Assembly: GCA_050305975.1 (NCBI GenBank)
Contig: JBNLGI010000216.1
Span: 1 to 35,881, forward strand
Reading direction: 5' to 3'
Length of the DNA stretch: 35,881 bases
Source of the DNA: Thiodiazotropha sp050305975
Lineage (GTDB): Bacteria; Pseudomonadota; Gammaproteobacteria; Chromatiales; Chromatiaceae
The position numbers were made by a program, and so were the translations under genes. Positions 17,716 to 25,663 of the stretch are shown here, one piece after another. Below the pieces are notes generated by a model. The model saw only the letters and a list, made by a program, of their open reading frames with translations, searched no databases and was not told where the DNA came from. Every line of letters begins with the position of its first letter. The first letter of the stretch is position 1.

Positions 17716-20700
17716 TGGTCATCACCGATACCAGTATCCGTCGTCCCGTGCTGGCGACGGTACTCAATCTGTTGCTGATCCTGGTCGGCGTCATCGCCTA
17801 CGACCGGCTCACGGTGCGCGAGTATCCGAACATCGATCTGCCGGTGGTGACGGTGGAGACCCAGTATCCGGGGGCCAGCGCCAGCATCATGGAGAGTCAG
17901 GTCACCAGTATCCTGGAGGACTCCCTGGCCGGTATCGAGGGTATCGATTTCATGACCTCGATCAGCCGCTCCGAGGTGAGTCAGATCACCATCACCTTCA
18001 AGCTCGATCGCGACGCCGACAACGCGGCCAACGACGTGCGCGACCGGGTCGGCCGGGTGCGCGGAAAACTGCCCGACGACGTGGAGGAGCCGGTGGTGGC
18101 CAAAGTGGAGGCGGACGCCCATCCGATCATCTGGCTGGCCATGTCGAGCGACCGCCACGACAAACTGGAGATCTCGGAGGTGGCCGACCAGGTGGTGCGC
18201 GACCGTCTGCAGACCATCAACGGGGTGGCCAGTGTGCGCATCTTCGGCGAACGCCGATACGCCATGCGCATCTGGCTCGATCCGGTGCGGCTGGCGGCCT
18301 ACAACCTTACCACCCAGGATGTGGAGAGCGCCCTGCGCGGGCAGAATCTGGAGGTGCCTTCGGGCCGTATCGAGAGCGGCGACCGAGAATTCACGGTCCT
18401 GGCGGAGACCGACCTGAAGACGCCGCAGGAGTTTCGCGACATCGTTCTGCGCGACATCGACGGCTACCTGGTGCGTCTCGGCGATGTGGCGCGGGTGGCG
18501 CTGGGGCCGGAGGACGAACGGGTGATCACCCGCTTCAAGGGGGAGAACGCGGTCGCTCTCGGCGTGATCAAGCAGTCGGTGGCCAATCCGTTGGAGATCT
18601 CCCAGGACATCCGCGATCTGCTGCCAGGCCTGATCAAGACCCTGCCCGAGGGTATGAACATCGAGTTCGCCTACGACTCGTCGGTCTTTATCGAACGCTC
18701 CATCAAGGGTGTATTTCAGACCATCTTCGAGGCGGTGGTGCTGGTCATCCTGGTGATCTTTCTGTTCCTGCGTTCGGTCAGAGCGACCCTGATTCCGATG
18801 GTGACCATCCCGGTCTCCCTGATCGGCGTCTTCGCCATGATGTATTTCTTCGGGTACTCCATCAACGTGCTGACCCTGCTGGCGATGGTGCTGGCGGTGG
18901 GGCTGGTGGTGGACGACGCCATCGTGGTGCTGGAGAACATCCACCGCTATGTGGAGAAGGGGCTGCATCCGATGAAAGCGGCCCTCAAGGGCAGCAGCGA
19001 GATCGCCTTCGCGGTCATCGCCATGACCCTGACCCTGGTGGCGGTGTTCGCCCCCATCGCCTTCTCCATCGGGCGTACCGGCAAGCTCTTCACCGAGTTC
19101 GCCCTGACCCTGGCCGGGGCGGTGCTGGTCTCCGGTTTTACCGCCCTGACCCTCTCCACCATGATGTCCTCCAGGCTGCTGCGGCATGAACAGCGGCACA
19201 ACGGGTTCTACAACCTGGGTGAGCGGGTATTGAACGGGCTGATCGCCGGCTATCGCCGGCTGCTTGGCGGGATGCTGAAAGTGCGCTGGATCATTCTGTT
19301 GCTGATGATCGGCTTGGGAGTGGGCAGCTACCTCCTGTTCAACGGCCTGAAATCGGAGCTGGCGCCGATCGAGGATCGCAGCGTGTTCCTGACCTGGGGC
19401 AAGGCGCCTCAAGGTTCCACCATCGACTACACCAACAAGTACTCGCGGCAGGTTGAGGCGATCACCGGCAGCGTGCCGGAGGTGAAGTCCACCTTCACCG
19501 TGGTCGGTTTTCCGGTGGTGACCGAGACCCTTTCGTTCAATATCCTCAAATTCTGGGAGGAGCGCGAACGTCCGGCCAAGGCGATCACCAGCGAGTTGAC
19601 GCCGAAGATCTACGGCGGCGTCACCGGCCTCATGGGGGTGGCGATCAATCCGCCCTCCCTGGGGCAGAGTCCGATCAACAAGACTCTGGAGGTGGTGATC
19701 CAGACCACCGGCGGCTATCAGGAGCTCGATGCTCTGGTGCAGCAGGTGATGGCACGCGCCCGTGAAAACAAGGCGCTGGTGTTTCTCGACAGCGACCTGA
19801 AACTGAACAAGCCCGAGCTCAAGGTCAGCGTCGACCGCGACAAGGCGGCCGCCACCGATGTCGCCATCGATACCCTCGGCCGCACCCTGGAGACGATGCT
19901 CGGTGGACGCAAGGTGACCCGCTTCAAACGAGGCTCCGAACAGTACGAGGTGATGGTGCAGGTGGAGGACGACGGGCGCCGCGAGCCGAGCGACCTCAAC
20001 AACATCTACGTGCGCGGTCGCGGCGGCGAGATGATCCAGCTCTCCAACCTGGTGTCGCTGGAGGAGCGGGTGGCGCCCAAGGAGCTGAACCACTTCGACA
20101 AACTGCGGGCGGTGGTGATCTCCGCCAATCTGGCGCCCGGCTACAGCCTGGGCGAGGCGCTCGGCTTCATGGAGCAGCAGGTGGACGAGGTCTCCGACGG
20201 CAAGGTGCAGCTGCAGTACAAGGGTGAGTCGCGGGAGTTCAAGGAGAGCGGCAGCACCATGCTGTTCGCCTTCGTGCTGGCGCTCGGCTTCATCTACCTG
20301 GTGCTGTCGGCCCAGTTCGAGAGCTTCGTCGATCCCCTGATCATCCTGGTCAGCGTACCGCTGGCCATCGGCGGCGCCTTGCTGGCTCTGCAGCTGACGG
20401 GCGGGACGCTGAATATCTACAGCCAGATCGGCATGATCACCCTGGTGGGCCTGATCACCAAGCACGGTATCCTCATTGTCGAGTTCGCCAATCAGATTCA
20501 GCGCCGGGGCGAGGCCGACAAGCTGGGGGCGGTGATCGAAGCGGCCTCCTTGCGCCTGCGACCGATCCTGATGACCACCGCGGCCATGGTGCTGGGTGCG
20601 ATTCCGCTGGCCCTGGCCGCGGGCGCGGGTGCCGAGGGTCGCCAGCAGATCGGTTGGGTCATCGTCGGCGGCATGAGCATCGGTACCCTGTTCACGCTGT

Positions 20701-20774
20701 TCGTGGTGCCGGTGGTCTACAGCTGGATCGCCCGCACCCACCGGCCGGACGCCGAGGAGCTGGAGGAGGGTTAA
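17715..20774 (+). CDS. RND multidrug-type efflux pump (HAE1/AcrB-like)
   Basis: A 1019-residue inner-membrane proton-driven pump of the AcrB family, of full length. The N-terminus is typical (TSIRRPVLATVLNLLLILVG). The proton-relay aspartates lie at 400-401 in VGLVVDDAIVVLENIHR. The matching lysine (AcrB Lys940) is Lys916 in GLITKHGILIVEFAN. Two large periplasmic loops and about 12 helices fit the fold. With the adaptor upstream it forms a two-gene efflux unit. No outer-membrane TolC-like gene is present, so a channel encoded elsewhere is needed. The substrate cannot be told from the sequence. Confidence 0.95.
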   Translation: MVITDTSIRRPVLATVLNLLLILVGVIAYDRLTVREYPNIDLPVVTVETQYPGASASIMESQVTSILEDSLAGIEGIDFMTSISRSEVSQITITFKLDRDADNAANDVRDRVGRVRGKLPDDVEEPVVAKVEADAHPIIWLAMSSDRHDKLEISEVADQVVRDRLQTINGVASVRIFGERRYAMRIWLDPVRLAAYNLTTQDVESALRGQNLEVPSGRIESGDREFTVLAETDLKTPQEFRDIVLRDIDGYLVRLGDVARVALGPEDERVITRFKGENAVALGVIKQSVANPLEISQDIRDLLPGLIKTLPEGMNIEFAYDSSVFIERSIKGVFQTIFEAVVLVILVIFLFLRSVRATLIPMVTIPVSLIGVFAMMYFFGYSINVLTLLAMVLAVGLVVDDAIVVLENIHRYVEKGLHPMKAALKGSSEIAFAVIAMTLTLVAVFAPIAFSIGRTGKLFTEFALTLAGAVLVSGFTALTLSTMMSSRLLRHEQRHNGFYNLGERVLNGLIAGYRRLLGGMLKVRWIILLLMIGLGVGSYLLFNGLKSELAPIEDRSVFLTWGKAPQGSTIDYTNKYSRQVEAITGSVPEVKSTFTVVGFPVVTETLSFNILKFWEERERPAKAITSELTPKIYGGVTGLMGVAINPPSLGQSPINKTLEVVIQTTGGYQELDALVQQVMARARENKALVFLDSDLKLNKPELKVSVDRDKAAATDVAIDTLGRTLETMLGGRKVTRFKRGSEQYEVMVQVEDDGRREPSDLNNIYVRGRGGEMIQLSNLVSLEERVAPKELNHFDKLRAVVISANLAPGYSLGEALGFMEQQVDEVSDGKVQLQYKGESREFKESGSTMLFAFVLALGFIYLVLSAQFESFVDPLIILVSVPLAIGGALLALQLTGGTLNIYSQIGMITLVGLITKHGILIVEFANQIQRRGEADKLGAVIEAASLRLRPILMTTAAMVLGAIPLALAAGAGAEGRQQIGWVIVGGMSIGTLFTLFVVPVVYSWIARTHRPDAEELEEG

Positions 20775-21121
20775 TCTACCAATTCACTGGAAGAACGTAG
20801 GGTGCGGCTTGCCGCACCGAGGCGATTCCAATAGCGTCAGCGCACGGTGTGGCAAGCCGCACCCTAGAGGCCAAAGCGGCACGCTCATTCATGCTTGGGA
20901 TAATCTCTGGTAGCGCGATGCCAGTGGCGAATGGCGCATCACCATCGGAGTGCCGAATTGATCATGGACCGGCAGATGAGCTGTTCCGGTACGCCCATCA
21001 TAATATGGTCGGATGAAATATTGATGAGCTGTGCCACGGAGGCATGTTTCTGCATTGCGGAGTCTGCGATCAGGTCTCACAATAGTTCAGTCCGTGGTTG
21101 TGAACCGAGGAGTTTCGAAGC
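20775..21121. other. 347-base spacer after the RND pump
   Basis: It contains repeat copy C near its left end. The remainder (20880-21100) is open in several frames but shows no convincing gene. A 63-codon leftward frame (20889-21080) and an overlapping rightward frame both lack homology I recognise and good start signals. GAGGAG near 21104 belongs to the next gene. Confidence 0.5.
20798..20866. repeat. Dispersed palindromic repeat, copy C (near-perfect inverted pair)
   Basis: The arms 20798-20819 and 20845-20866 are inverted copies of a 22-base unit matching at 21 of 22 positions. They are separated by 25 bases. Each arm can itself fold as GGTGCGG-CTTG-CCGCACC. This is the cleanest copy of the family and could act as a transcript end for the RND operon. 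Confidence 0.8.
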
Positions 21122-21895
21122 GTGTCGATCGATTGGCAGAAGACTTACGCCGCCGTCTGGCGCTCCCGCAAGGCCTACCTGCGGCCGATCACCCACATTG
21201 ACCCGATCGGTTTCGATCAACTGGTCGGCATCGATGCACAGAAAACGGCCCTGGTGCGCAACACGCAGCGTTTTCTGCAGGGGGAGGGCGCCAACAACGC
21301 GTTGCTCTGGGGCAGCCGGGGTACCGGTAAGTCCTCTCTCATCAAGGCCCTCCTCAATCAGTATAAAGACCAGGGGTTGCGTCTGATTCAGGTCGACCGC
21401 AACGATCTGGTCGAACTGCCGGAGATCGTCGACGAGATTCGTGAACTGCCCCTTCGCTTCATCATCTTCTGCGACGATCTCACGTTCGAGAGCGGGGAGG
21501 CCTCCTACCGTGCGCTCAAGAGCGTGCTCGACGGTTCCATCGAATCGCCTCCCGACAATGTACTGATCTACGCCACTTCGAACCGGCGCCACCTGTTGCC
21601 GGAGACGATGACGGAGAACCAGGAGCCGCGGTTGGTGGGCGACGATCTGCATCTGGGGGACACCATCGAAGAGAAGCTGGCCCTGTCGGACCGTTTCGGT
21701 CTCTGGCTCTCTTTCTATCCCGTCAACTGGCAAGTCTACCTGGCCATCGTCGACAGCTACTTCAGAGACTATCGGGGTGACCGGGAGGCCCTGCATGAGG
21801 CGGCCAAACATTTCGCCATGGCGCGCGGCGGCACCAAGAGCGGTCGCGCCGCGTTACAGTTCTACCGGGCATTTTTCGAATCGCATGAGCGATGA
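21122..21895 (+). CDS. AAA-type ATPase of the DUF815 family
   Basis: A 257-residue cytoplasmic ATP-binding protein. Walker A is GSRGTGKS at 64-71 and the Walker B-like FIIFCDDLTFE is at about 113-123. A sensor-like YATSNRRHLLPE segment and the LSDRFGLWLSFYP region are typical of DUF815 proteins. It starts at a GTG with GAGGAG nine bases upstream. Its cellular role is not established. It stands alone: repeat copy C lies upstream and an empty 805-base stretch follows. Confidence 0.85.
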   Translation: MSIDWQKTYAAVWRSRKAYLRPITHIDPIGFDQLVGIDAQKTALVRNTQRFLQGEGANNALLWGSRGTGKSSLIKALLNQYKDQGLRLIQVDRNDLVELPEIVDEIRELPLRFIIFCDDLTFESGEASYRALKSVLDGSIESPPDNVLIYATSNRRHLLPETMTENQEPRLVGDDLHLGDTIEEKLALSDRFGLWLSFYPVNWQVYLAIVDSYFRDYRGDREALHEAAKHFAMARGGTKSGRAALQFYRAFFESHER

Positions 21896-22700
21896 TTAAG
21901 TAAACGCGCTCACTAACATCGAATTGACAGCGTAAAGCCTGGTGCGGGCTTATTCCGTCTCCTGCTGTCGGAATGCCGACCTATCAGGAAGAGAAAACCA
22001 TTTTTAGCCTTTGGGAGAACTTCAGTCAGTCTCTTGTAGAAGACGCGCTGTTGCAGAAGCCTGCTGTCTGGGTATTTTTCAGGCTGCTGCTGATCTCATA
22101 TCCAGGCGGAAATCCGACGCCACGAGTCATTCTTTCAGAGTCGAGCCGATTCCATGCTGTTGTTGAATCGACACGGATCATCTGAGCCTTTTGTAGGGAG
22201 TGGTTGAGGTTATCGGTAGAGCATCCCGGTAGCGGAAAGTTTCAATGCATTACTCATAGTGATGTGAATGCAGTGGCGAACCTCGGTATTGCTTTCAGAT
22301 AAGACGATCGTTATTAGATTAATTATTCTTAAGAAATAATTTCAAGTGGTTACAAAGAGTAGATAGGGATGTTGAATCCGCCAAGTCCTGAAGGCGTACT
22401 ATTTGTTTGCATTTTTTTGTTTTGCGTACTGCTAGGCATATAGCATCAAATGTGTGACCGGTCATGGCTTTCAAGTGCCTTGATTGAAGAGCTCAGGAAT
22501 TTTGTGCCTAAATTCACAAACGATATCTTCTCAAGTCGTCAACATCTCACCGTGCCTGGCAGGCGTTGATGTGGCGATGTTTGATAGCGCTGTCAATTGT
22601 CTCCCGAACACATGCTGAACAGGTTCGTGATTCTGGTGGCCTCTTCGCTTTACGTGAAAGAGCGCCAGTCTGTCCAAATATGGAGATGAGTGATTGAACA
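21896..22700. other. 805-base gene-poor, AT-richer region
   Basis: I find no convincing gene. A 70-codon rightward frame (21973-22185) has no good ribosome-binding site and no family I recognise. Base composition falls well below that of the surrounding genes, most clearly after 22300. It includes an imperfect palindrome ATTATTCTTAAGAAATAAT (22322-22340) and a small TTTGTG / CACAAA hairpin (22501-22520). It could hold the promoter of the next gene, a small RNA or decayed sequence. Confidence 0.5.
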
Positions 22701-23711
22701 ATGAATTATCGAAGCAAAAAAATGGCGAGTATGGTGCTGGGAGCTTGCATGCTCGCAGCGGCCTTTGAGGTGAACGCGTACTCTTCGTACGCCAGCGATA
22801 TCAACAGTACATGCGGTGATATGGGCTATGACCTCACATCGGCTTATCAATCTGACAGCTGTTCGTCTTGTCATGGAGACAGTCAGGCGAAAGCTGCATA
22901 CAGTAACGGGAATTACGAATATTTCTGTCCGGCACCTGCGCAAACAATCTGTACCGATACCGATGGTGACGGATATTTCGTCGAAGGTGATGCTTGCGGC
23001 ACCCTTGCCGACTTCAACGACAACAGTTCTGCGGCCTATCCGGGTGCCGCGGAAAATTGCAGTGATGGTATCGATAATGACGGCAATGGTCTGGTCGATG
23101 CCGCGGATCCCAACGCGGTGGGTTGCGAGGTTGCCTGCACCGACATGGATACAGACGGTTACGCCATCGAGGGCGGTTCTTGCGGTCCGATAGACTGTGA
23201 CGACAATAATGCATCGGTCAATCCGGGTGCGGTCGAAGTCTGCAGTGATGCCGTCGATAACAACTGTAACGGCCTCACTGATACGGCTGACATGAACGCT
23301 GTGGATTGTCCGCTCGACTGTACCGACAACGACGGTGACGGTTACAGTATCGAGGGCGGAAGCTGCGGTGCCATGGATTGCGACGACAATAATGCCGAGG
23401 TCAATCCAGGAGCGCTTGAGGCTTGTGGCGATGGCGTCGACAACAACTGTAACGGACAGATCGACAGCGTCGATGCAGTCTGCCAGAGTAACGACAGTGG
23501 CGACGATCAGTGCGAAGAGCCTTGGTGGCGATCCAAGAACAAGCGCAGCCACGAGCACAAGAAAGGCTGCGTCATCTCCGATAGTGGCGACACGTCAGAA
23601 TCTGACGACGACGGCGAATCGTCCGATACTGAAGATGACGAAAGAGACTATGATCGCACAAGGGACGATCATGACGATGAACACCGCAGGTGGTTCAGAT
23701 CGCTCAGATAA
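22701..23711 (+). CDS. Secreted MopE-like repeat protein with one c-type haem motif
   Basis: A 336-residue exported protein. A signal peptide (about 1-26, cleavage near EVNA) is followed by a short domain with one haem-attachment motif CSSCH (54-58). Three repeats of about 55-60 residues follow (84-144, 146-206, 207-262). Each begins CTD.D.DGY, an aspartate-rich calcium-loop-like motif, and goes on to DCDDNNA.VNPGA.E.C.D.VDNNCNG, the 'putative metal-binding motif' known from MopE of methanotrophs. The tail (about 267-336) mixes acidic and basic runs. The first repeat is degenerate (ADFNDNSS for DCDDNNA). It would act in the periplasm or at the surface, binding metal and haem. Composition is AT-richer than its neighbours, a possible sign of transfer. 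Its precise function is unknown. Confidence 0.8.
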   Translation: MNYRSKKMASMVLGACMLAAAFEVNAYSSYASDINSTCGDMGYDLTSAYQSDSCSSCHGDSQAKAAYSNGNYEYFCPAPAQTICTDTDGDGYFVEGDACGTLADFNDNSSAAYPGAAENCSDGIDNDGNGLVDAADPNAVGCEVACTDMDTDGYAIEGGSCGPIDCDDNNASVNPGAVEVCSDAVDNNCNGLTDTADMNAVDCPLDCTDNDGDGYSIEGGSCGAMDCDDNNAEVNPGALEACGDGVDNNCNGQIDSVDAVCQSNDSGDDQCEEPWWRSKNKRSHEHKKGCVISDSGDTSESDDDGESSDTEDDERDYDRTRDDHDDEHRRWFRSLR

Positions 23712-23761
23712 GCAGTGACTGAGAGATCACGACCATAACCAGAGCCTGTGGCTTTGAACCG

Positions 23762-23786
23762 AAGGGGGGCGATGCCCCCCTTTCTC
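23762..23786 (+). terminator. Rho-independent terminator after the MopE-like gene
   Basis: A perfect 9-bp stem, AAGGGGGGC and GCCCCCCTT, with a GAT loop, followed by TTTCTC. It lies 50 bases past the stop codon. The remaining spacer to 23933 has only a short open frame I could not assign. Confidence 0.8.
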
Positions 23787-23933
23787 GTCAGCTGGCGGAA
23801 CAGACCGAATTAGTGGCCTTGGCCCGCGCCAGTCCGGTGGAGATGCACCTGCAGGGGATGGGGGAGCCGGAGCAGGCGTTCTTGGAGACAAAGGGTGAGT
23901 CTGGTCTCATGCCACCGCATCAAGGTGCAGCGG

Positions 23934-24470
23934 TCAAAACTCCACCCCCTGTTCCGCCTTCAATCCGCTGTCGTAAGCGTGTTTCAGCTTGCGCATCTCG
24001 GTGACGGTGTCGGCAACCTCGATCACCTCCGGCGGGGCTTCCCGTCCGGTCAGGATGAGATGCATCCAGCTTGGTTTCTCCCGACGGATGAAGTCGGCGA
24101 TCTCGTCACCGCCGAGCCAGCCGTAGCTGCAACAGTAGTTGATCTCGTCGAGCACCACCAGGTCGTACTCTTGGCTGCGAATCTTCTCCTGGCAGAAGGC
24201 CCAGATTTCACGGCTGGTCTTTCGATCCTGTTCCGGGTTATTGGTATCCCAGGTGAAACCGTCGCCCAGGGCATGCCACTCGATGTTGTCGAAACGGGCC
24301 GCTGCCTGCTGCTCCCCGGTTTTCCACTGGCCTTTGATGAACTGCACCACCAGTACCTGCATACCCCAGCCCGCGGCGCGGAAAGCAACCCCGAAGGCGC
24401 TAGAGGATTTACCCTTGCCTTCGCCGGTATGCACCAGGGTGATGCCTTTGCGCTTCTCCCGCGATTTCAT
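23934..24470 (-). CDS. cobO: Corrinoid adenosyltransferase CobO/BtuR
   Basis: Transfers the adenosyl group of ATP to cob(I)alamin or a precursor, giving coenzyme B12; acts in the cytoplasm. It has 178 residues, normal for CobA/BtuR. The modified P-loop GEGKGKSSSA (about 16-25), VVQFIKGQW, FTWDT and the VVLDEINYCCSYGW segment identify the family. GAGG lies upstream of the ATG. No other B12 gene is nearby and I see no B12 riboswitch. It is transcribed away from the iron transporter and shares the Fur-box spacer with it. Confidence 0.93.
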   Translation of the reverse strand: MKSREKRKGITLVHTGEGKGKSSSAFGVAFRAAGWGMQVLVVQFIKGQWKTGEQQAAARFDNIEWHALGDGFTWDTNNPEQDRKTSREIWAFCQEKIRSQEYDLVVLDEINYCCSYGWLGGDEIADFIRREKPSWMHLILTGREAPPEVIEVADTVTEMRKLKHAYDSGLKAEQGVEF

Positions 24471-24527
24471 CGGCCGGCCTCGTGGGGCGTGTAAAACCCC
24501 TTTCTATGTGATTTAAACATTGATAAT

Positions 24528-24546
24528 ATTAATGCGAATCGTTATC
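24528..24546. promoter_or_regulatory. Predicted Fur box
   Basis: ATTAATGCGAATCGTTATC matches the classical 19-base Fur consensus at 14 positions. It lies in the AT-rich divergent spacer, 56 bases before the iron-binding protein start. It predicts iron repression of the transporter, possibly also of cobO. Confidence 0.75.
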
Positions 24547-24601
24547 GTTAAGATTAATTTGTTTCCAATAACCGTGTACTCAACTCTAGGGAGAATTTAC
24601 T

Positions 24602-25627
24602 GTGTCAATCCAACGTCTGTTTGTCCACCTCACGCTCCTGATCTCCCTCATATTTCCCCTGGTGGCATCGGCTGGCGGTGAGGTCAATCTCTACTCGGCC
24701 CGCAAGGAGAACTTGATCAAACCGCTGCTCGACCGCTTTACCGAGGAGACCGGCATCACCGTCAATCTGGTCACCGGCAAGGCCGATGCCCTGTTGCAGC
24801 GACTGCAGAGCGAGGGTCGCAACACCCCGGCGGATCTTCTGATCACCACCGATGCCGGCCGCCTGCACCGGGCCAAGGAGGCGGGAGTGACTCAGGCCGT
24901 CGAGTCGGCCGAGCTGACCAAACATGTGCCTTCGAGCTTTCGCGATCCGGAGGGCCACTGGTTTGGCCTCTCCCTGCGTGCCCGGCCGATTCTCTACGTG
25001 AAGGAGCGGGTCGATCCGGCAACGCTCAGCAGTTATGAAGCCCTGGCCGATCCCGAGTGGCGGGGGCGTATCTGTATCCGCTCCTCGAACAACATCTATA
25101 ATCAGTCCCTGGTGGCTTCGATGATCGCCGCCGACGGTCTGCAGGCGACCGAACAGTGGGCCGAAGGATTGGTGAAAAACTTCGCGCGTCCGCCCAAGGG
25201 GGGGGATCGCGACCAGATCAAGGCTGCCGCCGCCGGTGTCTGTGATATCGCGATCGCCAATACCTACTACCTGGCCGGTATGCTCACCTCCAAGGATACC
25301 GCGCAACGTGAGGCTGCCGGCATGCTGGCGGTCTTCTGGCCGAATCAGAGCGGCCGGGGCGCCCATGTCAACGTGAGCGGCGCCAGCGTGACCCGGGCGG
25401 CCAAGAACCGTGACAACGCCATCAGGCTGCTGGAGTTTCTGCTCGGCGAGGAGGCCCAGTCCTGGTATGCGGAGACCAACGGGGAGTATCCGGTGCGCAG
25501 TGACCTGCCCCCCAGCGAACTCCTCAGCTCATGGGGGAGCTTCAAGATGGATACCCTCAACCTCGCCAAGTTGGGCGAGTTCAATCCCGAGGCCGTTCGT
25601 CTGATGGACCGGGCCGGCTGGAAGTAG
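24602..25627 (+). CDS. fbpA: Ferric iron periplasmic binding protein, FbpA-like
   Basis: A 341-residue periplasmic protein that captures Fe3+ for an ABC importer. The signal peptide ends at VASA-GG (residue 24/25). The mature start GEVNLYSARKENLIKPLLD is typical of FbpA/FutA proteins, and the iron-binding tyrosine pair is Tyr222-Tyr223 in IANTYYLAG. It starts at GTG with AGGGAG eight bases upstream. A Fur-like box precedes it. It is first in a three-gene operon with the permease and ATPase. Confidence 0.93.
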   Translation: MSIQRLFVHLTLLISLIFPLVASAGGEVNLYSARKENLIKPLLDRFTEETGITVNLVTGKADALLQRLQSEGRNTPADLLITTDAGRLHRAKEAGVTQAVESAELTKHVPSSFRDPEGHWFGLSLRARPILYVKERVDPATLSSYEALADPEWRGRICIRSSNNIYNQSLVASMIAADGLQATEQWAEGLVKNFARPPKGGDRDQIKAAAAGVCDIAIANTYYLAGMLTSKDTAQREAAGMLAVFWPNQSGRGAHVNVSGASVTRAAKNRDNAIRLLEFLLGEEAQSWYAETNGEYPVRSDLPPSELLSSWGSFKMDTLNLAKLGEFNPEAVRLMDRAGWK

Positions 25628-25663
25628 GTGAGATGCTGTCCATGATGGGAATAACTGCCATCG

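Noticed and set aside
17658..20741. A 1027-codon open frame on the minus strand opposite the RND pump
   Set aside because: Its sequence is low-complexity His/Gln/Asp/Gly-rich text, the usual mirror of a GC-rich gene. The plus strand encodes a full-length pump with all key residues.
21973..22185. A 70-codon rightward open frame in the gene-poor region
   Set aside because: No ribosome-binding site, no recognisable family, and a chance frame of this size is expected in AT-richer DNA.
23050..23480. Repeated DNA of about 180 bases
   Set aside because: It is the coding sequence of the three protein repeats of the MopE-like gene, not an independent element.
23813..24004. A 63-codon rightward open frame (starts LARASPVEMHLQ upstream of cobO's 3' end)
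   Set aside because: The first half looks mildly coding-like, but it runs antisense into cobO, has no start signal and matches nothing I know.
24471..24601. Possible cobalamin riboswitch near cobO
   Set aside because: The spacer is only 131 bases, AT-rich, and I see no B12-box-like conserved core; a Fur-like box explains its main symmetry.
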